Source: CAWCAW01 sp963793645 (GTDB taxonomy: Bacteria > Actinomycetota > Acidimicrobiia > Acidimicrobiales > UBA8190). From it: a DNA stretch of 64,000 bases. The notes under the pieces are model-generated. The model ran no database searches. It was not told the DNA's origin and was given only the letters and a program-made list of their open reading frames with translations. The DNA is taken from contig CAWCAW010000003.1 in the NCBI GenBank assembly GCA_963793645.1, positions 248,001 through 312,000 on the forward strand, in the 5' to 3' direction. This document shows positions 44,093-53,304 of the stretch, piece by piece. How positions within the stretch are numbered: position 1 is the first letter of the stretch; each line of letters begins with the position of its first letter. Position numbers and translations under genes: made by a program.

Positions 44093-45673
44093 TCAGCCCA
44101 GGGCGCACACGGGGTAGACGGCCAGGGCCGGCTCGTCCCGGTAAAGGCGGTATTGGGCCGGGGCGAACTCGCCGAGATGGTCCTCGACCACATCCCTGAT
44201 CTTCGGGACCATGACCCGTTCGGCGCCGGCCGGGCTCCAGATCCGGTCGAGCAGATAGCTGAGCTCACAGGGGCGGGCGGCGGCGGGGAATCGACTGATG
44301 TTCACCGAGAGGCGGGCCTGGGCGAGGTAATAGGTGCGGTTCTGGGCGCCTTGGACGATGCCGTAGCGGGTCGCCCCCACGACTTGGACTCCGAGGACGC
44401 ACACCAAAACCAGGGGCACCACCCATGCCAGCCGTTGGCGCCACGGGTCGCCTTGGCGCGGCCTGTGCACGGCGGGCATGTGCTTCAAGGCGTAGATGGC
44501 GATGCCGGTCAAAAGGACCAAATTGGGCATGCTGTAGCGGCTGCTCAGCGACGACGTCCGGGCGATGTCCCACAGCAGGTAGCGGCCGATGGCGATGAAC
44601 AGGTCATTGACGAGCGCAAAGAGGATCAGTAGCAACGGCAAAGGGACCGAGTCCCGAGAAGCTCGATACCGCCACGATTGCACGATGATGAACAGAGCCA
44701 CGACCAGCAGCCCGATGCCGATCAACTCGTGAGCGAAACTCTGGGGCAAAGACAGCAGCCCGCCGTTGCCCCCAGGAACCACATTGCCCATGAGGATCAC
44801 CATGTACTGCAGCACCTGCACAGGGTGATGCAACGCCAGGGTCGACGAGCAGTACCGCCCGTAGATGCCGAAATTCTCGCAATTGCTGAGACCGAAGCTG
44901 AACCCCGGTACATAGATCGCCCCCGTGATGGCGGCGGACAGCGCCACTAAGACGACTTTGGCGCGTGAGCGACGGGTCCAACCTTCGAGCCACAACACCG
45001 CGATGACGGCCAGAGGCCAGAGAATGAAGCCCTGGATATAAGAGAGAGACGCCCCCACAGCGGCGGCGACGGCCACGACGAACCAGAGATTGGCGCGGTT
45101 GTGTGGCACCAACAGGGCGTACAGCATGACCACCAAAAACGTGGGGACGAGGTACCACGACACCTGGAACGACCACAGCGAGTTGCCCACGTCCACCAAG
45201 CTGAACCACATGAGCCCGATGACTACAACGGGAACCGGTGTGAGTCTGCTGCCTACATATCGTCGGTACACCGACAGCAAGATCCCGTAGGCGGCGATGA
45301 ACATCACGCCGTCGAAGAACACCACAGCACGAAGATCGAGGTGGTCGGCAAAGGCGAATACGATGTAGATGAGCCGGCCCAACAGGATGCGGGAGTTGTT
45401 GTACTGCGCCCACAGCAAGCTCATCGACAAATGCCCGTGCAAGGCGTCGTGGACCACGGGGACGTTGAACCAGTCGTCGAGGTAAAAGGTGTTGACCGCG
45501 TATCGGTCGAGATACAAGAGGTACGCCACCGGGGTCAGGCAGGCGGCCACGATGGTGAGAACGGTGTTGTGCCGGGCCAGCCACGAAAAGGGGCCCGAAC
45601 TCTGGTCGTCGTGGCGTCCGAATGCCCTGTCGTCAGGGCCGAAACGCTCTTGTGCGAGAACCGCGTGATCCAT
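44093..45673 (-). CDS. GT-C-like polytopic membrane protein
   Basis: A 526-residue protein with around ten hydrophobic helices. After a polar 35-residue N-terminus and the first helix, AVNTFYLDDWFNVPVVHDAL forms an extracytoplasmic loop with D-D, typical of GT-C glycosyltransferases (for example GtrII or ArnT relatives), followed by HGHLSMSLLWAQYNNSRILL. I do not recognise a named family. Likely transfers a sugar from a polyprenyl-phosphate donor. A clear intrinsic terminator follows. Upstream is the 238-bp divergent region shared with the next plus-strand operon, in which I see no convincing promoter. Confidence 0.75.
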   Translation of the reverse strand: MDHAVLAQERFGPDDRAFGRHDDQSSGPFSWLARHNTVLTIVAACLTPVAYLLYLDRYAVNTFYLDDWFNVPVVHDALHGHLSMSLLWAQYNNSRILLGRLIYIVFAFADHLDLRAVVFFDGVMFIAAYGILLSVYRRYVGSRLTPVPVVVIGLMWFSLVDVGNSLWSFQVSWYLVPTFLVVMLYALLVPHNRANLWFVVAVAAAVGASLSYIQGFILWPLAVIAVLWLEGWTRRSRAKVVLVALSAAITGAIYVPGFSFGLSNCENFGIYGRYCSSTLALHHPVQVLQYMVILMGNVVPGGNGGLLSLPQSFAHELIGIGLLVVALFIIVQSWRYRASRDSVPLPLLLILFALVNDLFIAIGRYLLWDIARTSSLSSRYSMPNLVLLTGIAIYALKHMPAVHRPRQGDPWRQRLAWVVPLVLVCVLGVQVVGATRYGIVQGAQNRTYYLAQARLSVNISRFPAAARPCELSYLLDRIWSPAGAERVMVPKIRDVVEDHLGEFAPAQYRLYRDEPALAVYPVCALG

Positions 45674-45911
45674 CAGAGGAGGCCGCCGGCGGAGCTTTTG
45701 ACAAGGTCACATTACCATCGGACCTCGCGCGTCGGAAGGGCCGATCGTCCCCGATGCGTCATCGAGAGGGGCGACCGAGCACCTGAGTTCTCGCTGTGAC
45801 GAGTCTCGGTGATCATCGAAAAAGATGCTGCCCAATCGGGTCGCGCTGCACCCATCCGCTACGGTGTCGCTCAAAGCACTGACGTTCATACCGGGGACAG
45901 CGGTGGCCACC

Positions 45912-47258
45912 ATGAGCGGCGACACGGCAAGGGACATGAGTATGGCCGCGCCCTCACGCCTGGCATCCAAGGACGCCTACCGGGGTGGTGCCCGCCTTCG
46001 CCATTTCGGACGGTGGCTGGCCCTCATTACCGTGGCGTCCTTCGCATGGCGGGTGGCCGTCATCGAGTTGTCACAGCGCGAGGCGGTCACCGGCGACGGA
46101 TTCGAATGGAGCAAGCAAGGCAACCTCAACGCGGCCGGGCACTGGTTCGTCAGCGCCTTCAGTTTCCGGCCTGACGCGCTGCGCCCGCCGGCCTGGGCCC
46201 TCGTGCTCAGCCTTTGGGCGTTCCTCGGTCAGCATGCCTGGTTCCGCCAACAGCTTCTGGCCTGCGCCATCGGGACGGTGACCGTCATGACCGTCGGCCT
46301 GGCGGCGCGGCGCCTGGCCGGCGATCGGGCCGGGCTGATCGCCGCTGCCGTGGCTGGTGGGTACGCCGGCTTGTGGGTCTACGAAAGGGCGATTCTGTCC
46401 GAGACCCTGCTCCTGCCGGCCGTGGCGCTGATGATCATCCTCACTTATTGGTTCCGCGAGCGGCCGTCGACGCAGAGGGCGGTGGCGCTCGGCGCCATGT
46501 GCGGGGTGCTCGCCATGATCCGTTCCGAGCAAATCCTCACATTGCCGTTTCTCGTCTTTCCTGTCGTCATCGCCGCCAAGGCCGTTCCGGCCCGCCAAAA
46601 GGCCGGCTGGCTCATGTTGGCCGTCGTGGCCACGGTGATCGTCGTGGCCCCGTGGACGATCTTCAACCTCGGCCGCTTCCAGCGCCCCGTGCTGCTGTCC
46701 AACGGATTCGGAGCGGCGGCGGCCACGGGCAACTGCAACCAGACGTACTACGGGCCGGACATCGGCTACGGAACGCTTCAGTGCCTGCCGATCTACGCCA
46801 AAGGCGACCAGTCCCAGCAGGATACCGAGGACACCCATACGGCGCTTACCTACGCGGAACACCATCTGAGCCGTCTGCCCATCGTGATCGTCGCCCACGA
46901 AGGCCGCACCTTCGGGTTCTGGAATCCCTGGCAGCAGACCTCTATCGACGCCCAATGGATGGGGACATGGGTAGGGGTGACGAGACTGGGCATGGTCAGC
47001 TACTGGGCACTGCTGGTTCCGACGGTGATCGGGGGGGTCGTCTTACGCCGTCGACGAGTCGCCCTCTACCCGCTGCTGGCATTCGTCGCCATCGCTGCCA
47101 TCGCGGTGATCCCCACCATCGGAGACGTCCGCTACCGAGCCGCCGCCGAGATCCCCCTTGTGATGCTGGCCGCCATCGGCATCGACGGCCTCCTCCCCGC
47201 ACGACGTGCCCAATCGAGCCAACCGTCTGCCGGCCCGAGGCCAGGCACTGACGTCTGA
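45912..47258 (+). CDS. GT39/ArnT-like polytopic membrane glycosyltransferase
   Basis: A 448-residue protein from the ATG at 45912 (an ATG at 45825 lies upstream but its leader looks non-coding). VTGDGFEWSKQGNLNAAGHW sits after the first helix: an acidic loop like the DE/DD site of PMT-type enzymes. GLAARRLAGDRAGLIAAAVA and ERAILSETLLLPAVALMIIL match the helices of glycosyltransferase 39 (PMT_2) proteins. About ten helices. It probably uses the polyprenyl-phosphate sugar made by the GT2 encoded directly downstream. Confidence 0.8.
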   Translation: MSGDTARDMSMAAPSRLASKDAYRGGARLRHFGRWLALITVASFAWRVAVIELSQREAVTGDGFEWSKQGNLNAAGHWFVSAFSFRPDALRPPAWALVLSLWAFLGQHAWFRQQLLACAIGTVTVMTVGLAARRLAGDRAGLIAAAVAGGYAGLWVYERAILSETLLLPAVALMIILTYWFRERPSTQRAVALGAMCGVLAMIRSEQILTLPFLVFPVVIAAKAVPARQKAGWLMLAVVATVIVVAPWTIFNLGRFQRPVLLSNGFGAAAATGNCNQTYYGPDIGYGTLQCLPIYAKGDQSQQDTEDTHTALTYAEHHLSRLPIVIVAHEGRTFGFWNPWQQTSIDAQWMGTWVGVTRLGMVSYWALLVPTVIGGVVLRRRRVALYPLLAFVAIAAIAVIPTIGDVRYRAAAEIPLVMLAAIGIDGLLPARRAQSSQPSAGPRPGTDV

Positions 47259-47337
47259 ACCGGAGACCAAAGGCAGGGACCCGACGTATATTGGACGTTC
47301 GGACATTGGCCCTTCTCCACCGAGTCGGGCAGGGGGG

Positions 47338-48621
47338 ATGGCCAGGCACCAGATGTCGACGACGGTTCCAGCGGCCGAGCAGTTCCCCGAGCGCCTGACT
47401 CGTGGCGGGGATCCGGCGGTGGAGTTGCTCATCCCCGCCAACGACGTCGCCGACCCCGAAGTCTCCATCGTCGTGCCCGCCGTCAACGAAGAACTCACCA
47501 TCGCCGAGTTCGTCGCCTGGTGCCAACAGGGTCTGCACGACGCCGGCGTGCGCGGTGAGGTGCTCATCGTCGACAGTTCCACCGACGGCACCGCCGAATT
47601 AGCTCTGGCCGGGGGGGCTCGCGTGCTGCGGACTCCGAAGCGAGGTCTCGGACGGGCCTATATCGACGCCACTGCGTACATCCGCGGGCAATACGTCGTA
47701 ATGGGCGATGCCGATTGCACGTACGACTTCCGCCAACTCGGTCCCTTCGTCGAGAAGCTCCGTGAGGGATACGAGTTCGCCATGGGATCGCGCTGGCTCG
47801 GTACCATCGAGGACGGGTCTATGCCCGCCCTGCATCGCTATGTCGGCACGCCGGTGACGACGTGGATGCTCAACCGTCTCTACGGCAGCCAGTTCACCGA
47901 CATTCACTGCGGGATGCGCTGCATCAGCCGCGACGCGCTGGAGCGAATGGGGCTCGCCTCACAGTCGTGGGAGTACGCCTCGGAGATGGTGCTCAAGTCG
48001 GTGCTGATGCAGCTGCGCACGACAGAGGTGCCCGTCACCTTCTACCGCGACCGCAACGGCAGGATGTCGCACCACAAACGGGCGGGGTGGTTCTCGCCGT
48101 TTCTGGCCGCCTGGATCAACCTCCGCATCATGTTCGTCTTCCGAGCGCAGTTCTTCATGCTCAAGCCCGGGCTGGCACTCCTCGGCCTCGGCCTCTTGCT
48201 GACCTTGCCGCTCAGCTTCGGGTCGATCTCGATAGGCTCCTACACCTTCAGCCTGTACTGGCAGCTCCTCGGCGTCACCTTGGCCGTGCTCGGGCTGCAG
48301 AGCGCCTTCTCCGGCGTCTTGGCCCAGGTGGTCTCGGACTATTCGGGAGTGTCGCGTGTTCGCTGGAAGGCGCGCTTCCGCTACACGCGCACGGTGCTGG
48401 CCGGCTTCGCCGTGTTCGTCGTCGGTCTCGGCCTGCTCGGGGCGCTGGCAGTGGAGTATTTGGTGCTGGGGCACAAGCTCCCCGGGCCCTCCTCGGCCCT
48501 CGACCACCTGGCCGTGACCGGCCTGCTGTTCGTGATTATGGGTTTCTCCACGTTCTGCTTCACCTTGTTGCTGCACGCCACCGGCGTCCACTACGGCCGG
48601 CGCCCGGCTCCCGGCTCGTGA
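47338..48621 (+). CDS. Polyprenyl-phosphate sugar synthase-like GT2 with C-terminal membrane helices
   Basis: A 427-residue protein. VSIVVPAVNEELTIAEFVAW begins the GT2 domain, VDSSTDGTAELA is the substrate motif, GDADCTYDF the metal-binding DxD, and GSRWLGTIEDGSMPALHRYV the conserved DPM1/GtrB block. Four hydrophobic segments follow (from about residue 275), as in GtrB. It should charge polyprenyl phosphate with a hexose or heptose on the cytosolic face. The ATG at 47338 is adjacent to AGGGGGG; the ATG at 47353 is an alternative. The stop overlaps the next start (GTGA). Confidence 0.88.
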   Translation: MARHQMSTTVPAAEQFPERLTRGGDPAVELLIPANDVADPEVSIVVPAVNEELTIAEFVAWCQQGLHDAGVRGEVLIVDSSTDGTAELALAGGARVLRTPKRGLGRAYIDATAYIRGQYVVMGDADCTYDFRQLGPFVEKLREGYEFAMGSRWLGTIEDGSMPALHRYVGTPVTTWMLNRLYGSQFTDIHCGMRCISRDALERMGLASQSWEYASEMVLKSVLMQLRTTEVPVTFYRDRNGRMSHHKRAGWFSPFLAAWINLRIMFVFRAQFFMLKPGLALLGLGLLLTLPLSFGSISIGSYTFSLYWQLLGVTLAVLGLQSAFSGVLAQVVSDYSGVSRVRWKARFRYTRTVLAGFAVFVVGLGLLGALAVEYLVLGHKLPGPSSALDHLAVTGLLFVIMGFSTFCFTLLLHATGVHYGRRPAPGS

Positions 48622-49214
48622 CGTTCACCGGAGATTTCCTCGAAGAAGCGGTGGCCGTGCTGCGAGCCGTCGACGAGGCCAGCGTGGAAGCGTGTGCGGC
48701 GGGTCTGGCCGACGTCCGCCAACGCGGCGGTCGGCTTTTCGTGTTGGGGGTGGGAGGCTCAGCCGGTCATGCCTCGCACGCCGTCAATGACTTTCGCAAG
48801 CTGTGCGACATCGAGGCGTACGCCCCGACGGACAACGTCTCGGAACTCACGGCCCGCATCAACGACGACGGGTGGGACAGCTCGTTCTCACAGTGGCTGG
48901 TCGGCTCGCGCCTCGATCAGCGCGACGCCGTGTTGGTGCTGTCGGTGGGTGGCGGCGACCGCCAGCGTGCGGTGTCGACGAACCTGGTGACCGCCATGGA
49001 GCTGGCCCGCCAACAGGGCGCCTCCATCTTTGCCATCGTCGGCCGCGACGGCGGGTTCGCGGCGGAGGTGGCCGACGCTTGCGTGCTGATCCCGCCGCTG
49101 TTCCCCCAGCACGTCACACCGCACACCGAAGGGCTGTGCGCCGTCATCTGGCACCTGCTCGTCAGCCACCCAGCCTTGGCCCGACACGGCGCCAAGTGGG
49201 AATCCGTCCGTTGA
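48618..49214 (+). CDS. gmhA: Sedoheptulose-7-phosphate (phosphoheptose) isomerase-like SIS protein
   Basis: A 198-residue SIS-domain protein. LFVLGVGGSAGHASHAVNDF at about 40-59 carries the GxGGSAxxAxH phosphosugar loop. AVLVLSVGGGDRQRAVSTNL and GRDGGFAAEVADACVLIPPL match the isomerase fold, and HVTPHTEGLCAVIWHLL contains the C-terminal His/Glu of GmhA-type enzymes. In the known GDP-heptose pathway GmhA turns sedoheptulose 7-phosphate into D-glycero-D-manno-heptose 7-phosphate. The later steps are encoded in the same operon, which supports the assignment. GTG start overlapping the previous stop, and its own stop overlaps the next start (TTGA). Confidence 0.82.
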   Translation: MTFTGDFLEEAVAVLRAVDEASVEACAAGLADVRQRGGRLFVLGVGGSAGHASHAVNDFRKLCDIEAYAPTDNVSELTARINDDGWDSSFSQWLVGSRLDQRDAVLVLSVGGGDRQRAVSTNLVTAMELARQQGASIFAIVGRDGGFAAEVADACVLIPPLFPQHVTPHTEGLCAVIWHLLVSHPALARHGAKWESVR

Positions 49215-50206
49215 GCCCCGTAGCCCCGTCGAACATCTCGCGTGTCTGCATCGTCGGAGGCGCCGGCTTCATCGGCAGCCACTTCGTGGACCGCCTGTTG
49301 GGAAATGACACCACCGAGCTAGTCACCGTCTTCGACAACTTTTCCTCGGGCCGCCAGTGGCATCTCGCTCATCACGGGGACGACAGCCGCCTGCGGGTCA
49401 TCCGAGGAGATGTCGTCGACCTCGACGCGCTGCGGTCGGCCACCACGGGTGCGCAGGTGGTCATTCATCTGGCGTCGAACCCCGACATCGCCCGCGCCGC
49501 CACGGATCCGGCCATCGACTTCGATGCCGGCACGCTTCTGACGCATCGGGTGGTGGAGGCCATGCGGCTGTCGGGGGTGCCCCGCATCCTGTACGCGTCG
49601 GGAAGCGGGGTCTACGGCGATGTGGGCGAGCTGGAAGTGGCGGAGGACCATGGTCCGTTGGTCCCTATCTCGACGTATGGGGCGAGCAAGCTGGCCGGCG
49701 AAGCGCTGATCTCTTCGTACTGCCACATGTTCGACCTGAGCGCGTGTGTGTTCCGCTTCGGAAACGTGGTGGGGCCGCGCCAGACGCACGGAGTCGGCTT
49801 CGACTTCATCCGCCGACTGCTCGATGACCCCGAGCGTCTACGGATCCTCGGCAATGGGAAGCAAAGCAAGTCCTACGTGCATGTCTCGGACATCGTCGAC
49901 GCCGTACTGCTGGCCGCCGAGTCGGCCCCGCTGCCGTTTTCCACCTACAACGTCGCCACGCTCGACTACGTCACCGTCAACGAGATCGCCGAGCTGGCCG
50001 CCGAAGTATGCGGACTCGATCCGACGCGCATCGCCTTCGAGTACACCGGCGGAGACCGAGGCTGGCGAGGCGACGTGCCGGTGGTCCGGCTCAACAGCAG
50101 CCGGATCCGTGGGCTGGGATGGGCCAACGCCATGTCGGCGCGCCAGGCGCTGCGCGCCTCCCTGGCGTCGATGCTGGAGGATGTCCGCCCCGGACGACTG
50201 ACGTGA
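49211..50206 (+). CDS. NAD-dependent epimerase/dehydratase (extended SDR)
   Basis: A 331-residue enzyme of the UDP-glucose 4-epimerase group. VGGAGFIGS at 15-23 is the NAD(P)-binding motif, STYGASK gives Y156 and K160 of the catalytic Y-x3-K, and FRFGNVVGPRQTHGVGFDFI the substrate loop. Within a heptose operon it could epimerise or otherwise modify a GDP-heptose, as known for some capsule clusters; substrate is not shown. The start is TTG overlapping the previous TGA; no better start exists before the Rossmann strand. The stop overlaps the next gene's GTG. Confidence 0.87.
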   Translation: MSPVAPSNISRVCIVGGAGFIGSHFVDRLLGNDTTELVTVFDNFSSGRQWHLAHHGDDSRLRVIRGDVVDLDALRSATTGAQVVIHLASNPDIARAATDPAIDFDAGTLLTHRVVEAMRLSGVPRILYASGSGVYGDVGELEVAEDHGPLVPISTYGASKLAGEALISSYCHMFDLSACVFRFGNVVGPRQTHGVGFDFIRRLLDDPERLRILGNGKQSKSYVHVSDIVDAVLLAAESAPLPFSTYNVATLDYVTVNEIAELAAEVCGLDPTRIAFEYTGGDRGWRGDVPVVRLNSSRIRGLGWANAMSARQALRASLASMLEDVRPGRLT

Positions 50207-50784
50207 CCGAGCCCAGGCCCGCCTTCGGTGCCGGCGGGCGACGGGCCGTGTTCCTCGACCGCGACGGCGTCTTGAACCTCCCCATCGTGCGCAACGGGTT
50301 ACCCCACGCGCCGACCTCTGTCGCCGAATTCGAGCTGTATCCAGAGGTCCCCGCCGCCTGCGAGCGGCTCCGCTCCTTAGGGCTGGCTTTGGTCGTGGTC
50401 ACCAATCAACCCGATATCGCCCGCGGCACGCTGGACTCCGCCGTGGTCGACGCCATCCACGCCACGCTGCGAGATCAGATCGAGGTCGACGGGGTCTACG
50501 TCTGCCGTCACGACGACGATGACGCCTGTGATTGCCGTAAGCCGGCCCCCGGTCTTCTCGTCCGGGCCGCCGGTGATCTCGGGCTCGACCTGCCCAGAAG
50601 CGTCATGGTGGGCGACCGCTGGCGAGACGTCGAGGCGGGGCGCCGGGCCGGCTGTCGTACCGTCTTTATCGACCGGGGTTACCGCGAGCCGACGCCAGAT
50701 TCCCCCGATCAGATCGCTGCATCCCTTGCGGAAGCCGCAGCGTGGATCGAAGATGTGGTGGTAGGGGGGATCGACGGTGAGTGA
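50203..50784 (+). CDS. gmhB: D-glycero-D-manno-heptose 1,7-bisphosphate 7-phosphatase
   Basis: A 193-residue HAD-superfamily phosphatase. FLDRDGVLNL at 17-26 has the nucleophile D-x-D, VVTNQPDIARG the second motif, and C101-x-H103 with C109-x-C111 forms the structural zinc site that distinguishes GmhB from other HisB-N-type proteins. RKPAPGLL and MVGDRWRDVEAGRRAGC are motifs III and IV. It removes the C7 phosphate of heptose 1,7-bisphosphate. GTG start with GTGA overlap; the end overlaps the transaldolase start by eight bases. Confidence 0.88.
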   Translation: MTEPRPAFGAGGRRAVFLDRDGVLNLPIVRNGLPHAPTSVAEFELYPEVPAACERLRSLGLALVVVTNQPDIARGTLDSAVVDAIHATLRDQIEVDGVYVCRHDDDDACDCRKPAPGLLVRAAGDLGLDLPRSVMVGDRWRDVEAGRRAGCRTVFIDRGYREPTPDSPDQIAASLAEAAAWIEDVVVGGIDGE

Positions 50785-51493
50785 ACAACAAGGTCTCGGT
50801 GTCAAGGTCTTCGCCGACGGCGCCGACCTCGAGAGCATTCTCGAGCTGGCCGACAATCCTCTCATCTCGGGGTTCACGACCAACCCGACCCTCATGCGCA
50901 GAGCCGGTGTGGAGGATTACGAAGGGTTTGCCCGAAAGGTCCTCGACCACATCACCGATCGACACCTCTCCTTCGAGGTCTTCTCCGACGATTTCGGGGA
51001 GATGCGACGCCAGGCCCATCGCATCGCTTCGTGGGGACCCAACGTCTTCGTCAAGATCCCCGTCACCGACACCCACGCGGTGAGCTCGGCTCCCCTCATT
51101 TCGGATCTCACCGCCGACGGCTTGCAGCTCAACGTGACCGCCATCTTGGCCCTCGACCAAGTGCGCACGGTCGTCGAGGCGCTGGCCCAGAGCAACGCCG
51201 CGGTGGTATCGGTCCTGGCCGGTCGGATCGCCGACACGGGGCGCGATCCAGTGCCCATTATGGCGGCGGCCGTTGAGCTGTTGGCCCCGTATCCCGCCCT
51301 CGAGCTTCTGTGGGCGAGCCCTCGCGAGATTCTCAACCTGCGTCAGGCGCAGTCGGTCGGGTGTCACATCATCACCATGGTTCCTGATCTGCTCAAAAAG
51401 CTTGACGGGCTGGGCCGAGGACTCGAAGAGGTGTCCGTCGATACCGTGCGCATGTTCCACCGCGATGCCTCGGACTCCGGCTACCTGTTGTGA
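50777..51493 (+). CDS. tal: Transaldolase
   Basis: A 238-residue barrel of the short transaldolase/fructose-6-phosphate aldolase type. SGFTTNPTLMRRAGV is the family's N-terminal signature and NVFVKIPVT contains the Schiff-base Lys (K93). LNVTAILALDQV and SVLAGRIADTGRDP are further conserved blocks. Transaldolase interconverts fructose 6-phosphate plus erythrose 4-phosphate with sedoheptulose 7-phosphate plus glyceraldehyde 3-phosphate. Its place between gmhB and the heptose kinase suggests it supplies sedoheptulose 7-phosphate to the pathway (inference). GTG start, overlapping the phosphatase. Confidence 0.87.
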   Translation: MSEQQGLGVKVFADGADLESILELADNPLISGFTTNPTLMRRAGVEDYEGFARKVLDHITDRHLSFEVFSDDFGEMRRQAHRIASWGPNVFVKIPVTDTHAVSSAPLISDLTADGLQLNVTAILALDQVRTVVEALAQSNAAVVSVLAGRIADTGRDPVPIMAAAVELLAPYPALELLWASPREILNLRQAQSVGCHIITMVPDLLKKLDGLGRGLEEVSVDTVRMFHRDASDSGYLL

Positions 51494-51527
51494 TCGTTGG
51501 CGCTCTGATCGATTGCCGGGTGTGCCC

Positions 51528-52326
51528 ATGACAACAGGCGGGAACCCAGGCGACAACGACGATTGGAATCAGCACTGGAGCACCTTCGGCGACGCCGTGG
51601 CGGGGAACCCGGCCACCACTTATCGAAGTCGTTTGATCATGGAGTTGTTGGGCCAGCTCGCCGATAACGAGGTGATCCTCGAGATCGGCTGCGGCCAAGG
51701 TGAGTTCACACTCGAGCTGGCGCAAAGGTATCCAAAGGCCGACGTACGCGGCATCGATGCCAGCGTCGAAGGCGTGCAACGCGCCGCACGCGCCGCCCAG
51801 GACCTGGGCATCACAGCCCACTTCGCGCCGCGCGACCTGACGGTCCCCGCCGAGCTGGCCGACGACGAACGGAGTCGGGCCACCGTGGCGGTGTGCTCGG
51901 AGGTTTTGGAGCACGTGGACGATCCCGGCGTTCTCTTGCGCAACGCCGCGCGAGTACCTGGCGCCCGGCTGCCGGGTGGTGATAACCGTTCCCGGAGGGC
52001 CACGGTCGGCCTTCGACCGCCATATCGGTCATCGGCGCCACTTCACCACCACCCGGCTGCACCGGCTGCTCGAGGACAACGGGTTCGAGGATGTCCGGGT
52101 CCGGCGAGCCGGGTTTCCCTTCTTCAACGTCTACCGATTGGTGGTGATCGTGCGGGGTCGGAAATTGATCGCCGATGTCGAGCAGTCCTCCGGCACCACG
52201 CTTGACGGGGGGGCGTCGGGGGCGGCGCTGCGTCTCTTCGATCGCGCCTTTCGCTACAACCTCAACTCGTCTCCCTTCGGTTGGCAACTCGTGGCGGTGG
52301 CGCACCGCTCGAGGCTGGCGTCGTGA
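51528..52326 (+). pseudogene. SAM-dependent methyltransferase with a +1 frameshift
   Basis: The frame from ATG 51528 encodes DDWNQHWSTFGDAVAGNP, ILEIGCGQGEFTLELAQ (SAM motif) and VAVCSEVLEHVDDPGVLLRN. The next frame takes over at about 51951 (EYLAPGCRVVITVPGGPRSA) and goes on to 52326 with HIGHRRHFTTTRLHRLLEDN. One extra base near GCCGCGCGAGTAC explains the switch; skipping one base reads RNAAEYLAPG. The intact protein would have about 265 residues. Between transaldolase and heptose kinase genes, overlapping the latter (GTGA), so it likely acts on the same sugar or glycan. Confidence 0.82.
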
Positions 52327-53303
52327 TCATCACCCGCACTCCGCTGCGGATCTCTCTCGGCGGCGGTGGGACGGACCTTCCCTCGTATTACGAGCGATTC
52401 GGGGGCATGGTGCTGTCGGCTGCCATCAACCGGTACATCTACGTGGCCGTGAACACGACGTTCACCGACGATTACTTCCTCAAGTACTCGGCTATCGAGC
52501 GGGTCAAGAGCATCGATGACATCGACCATCCCATCATCAGAGAGACCCTACGCCGCCACCCCATCGGGCCATCGGTCGAACTGGTCAGCGTGGCCGACAT
52601 CCCTGCCGGTACTGGGCTCGGCTCCTCGGGCTCCTTCACAGTCGGATTGCTCAGGAGCATCTACGCATACATGCGCCAAAGCGTGACCATCGAGGAGATC
52701 GCCGCCGAGGCGTGCCGCATAGAGATCGAGGTGTTGGGCCGCCCCGTCGGCAAGCAAGACCAGTATGCAGCGGCCTACGGGGGACTCGAGTCACTCACCT
52801 TCGATCGAAGCGGCGACGTCGAGGTGGCCTCGCTGTCGGTTCCCACTGAGGCCCTGCACGACCTCGAGCAGCATCTGTGCATGTTCTTCACCGGCTACTC
52901 CCGCCATGCCGATGACATCCTCGAGGAGCAACGTTCGCGGTCCGTCCAAGGTGACCACGACATGGACGAGAGCCTGCACGTGGTCAAGTCCCTCGGGCTG
53001 GCCAGCCGCGACGCGCTCGAAGCCGGGGACACGGCCAAGTTCGCCTCGCTCATGAACGAGCACTGGGAGCACAAAAAACGCCGGTCCGCGTCGATGTCGA
53101 ACCCCTCCATCGACAGCTGGTACGACCTCGGCATGGCCAACGGGGCCCTCGGGGGCAAGCTCGTGGGAGCAGGGTCGGGTGGGTTCCTGCTGTTCTACGC
53201 CCAGGACCCTGACCGGCTGCGCCGAGCCCTGAGCGCCGAAGGCTTGGACGAAGTGCGCTTCGCCTTCGACCACGACGGCGCCGTCGTGCTCGTGCGCGAC
53301 TGA
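52323..53303 (+). CDS. hddA: D-glycero-D-manno-heptose 7-phosphate 1-kinase (GHMP)
   Basis: A 326-residue GHMP kinase. IITRTPLRISLGGGGTDLPS at 2-21 and PAGTGLGSSGSFTVGLL at 94-110 (ATP loop) are characteristic of the HddA/Fkp-C kinase group; GRPVGKQDQYAAAYGG and LVGAGSGGFLLFY are motifs of the same group. It phosphorylates heptose 7-phosphate at C1 to give the 1,7-bisphosphate used by GmhB. GTG start overlapping the previous stop. The phosphatase two genes upstream and the nucleotidyltransferase directly downstream complete the set. Confidence 0.88.
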   Translation: MIITRTPLRISLGGGGTDLPSYYERFGGMVLSAAINRYIYVAVNTTFTDDYFLKYSAIERVKSIDDIDHPIIRETLRRHPIGPSVELVSVADIPAGTGLGSSGSFTVGLLRSIYAYMRQSVTIEEIAAEACRIEIEVLGRPVGKQDQYAAAYGGLESLTFDRSGDVEVASLSVPTEALHDLEQHLCMFFTGYSRHADDILEEQRSRSVQGDHDMDESLHVVKSLGLASRDALEAGDTAKFASLMNEHWEHKKRRSASMSNPSIDSWYDLGMANGALGGKLVGAGSGGFLLFYAQDPDRLRRALSAEGLDEVRFAFDHDGAVVLVRD

Positions 53304-53304
53304 C

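Noticed and set aside
45698..45720. TTGACA box as a promoter in the divergent gap
   Set aside because: No -10 match lies at 16-18 bases; the nearest (TACCAT) is only 9 bases away.
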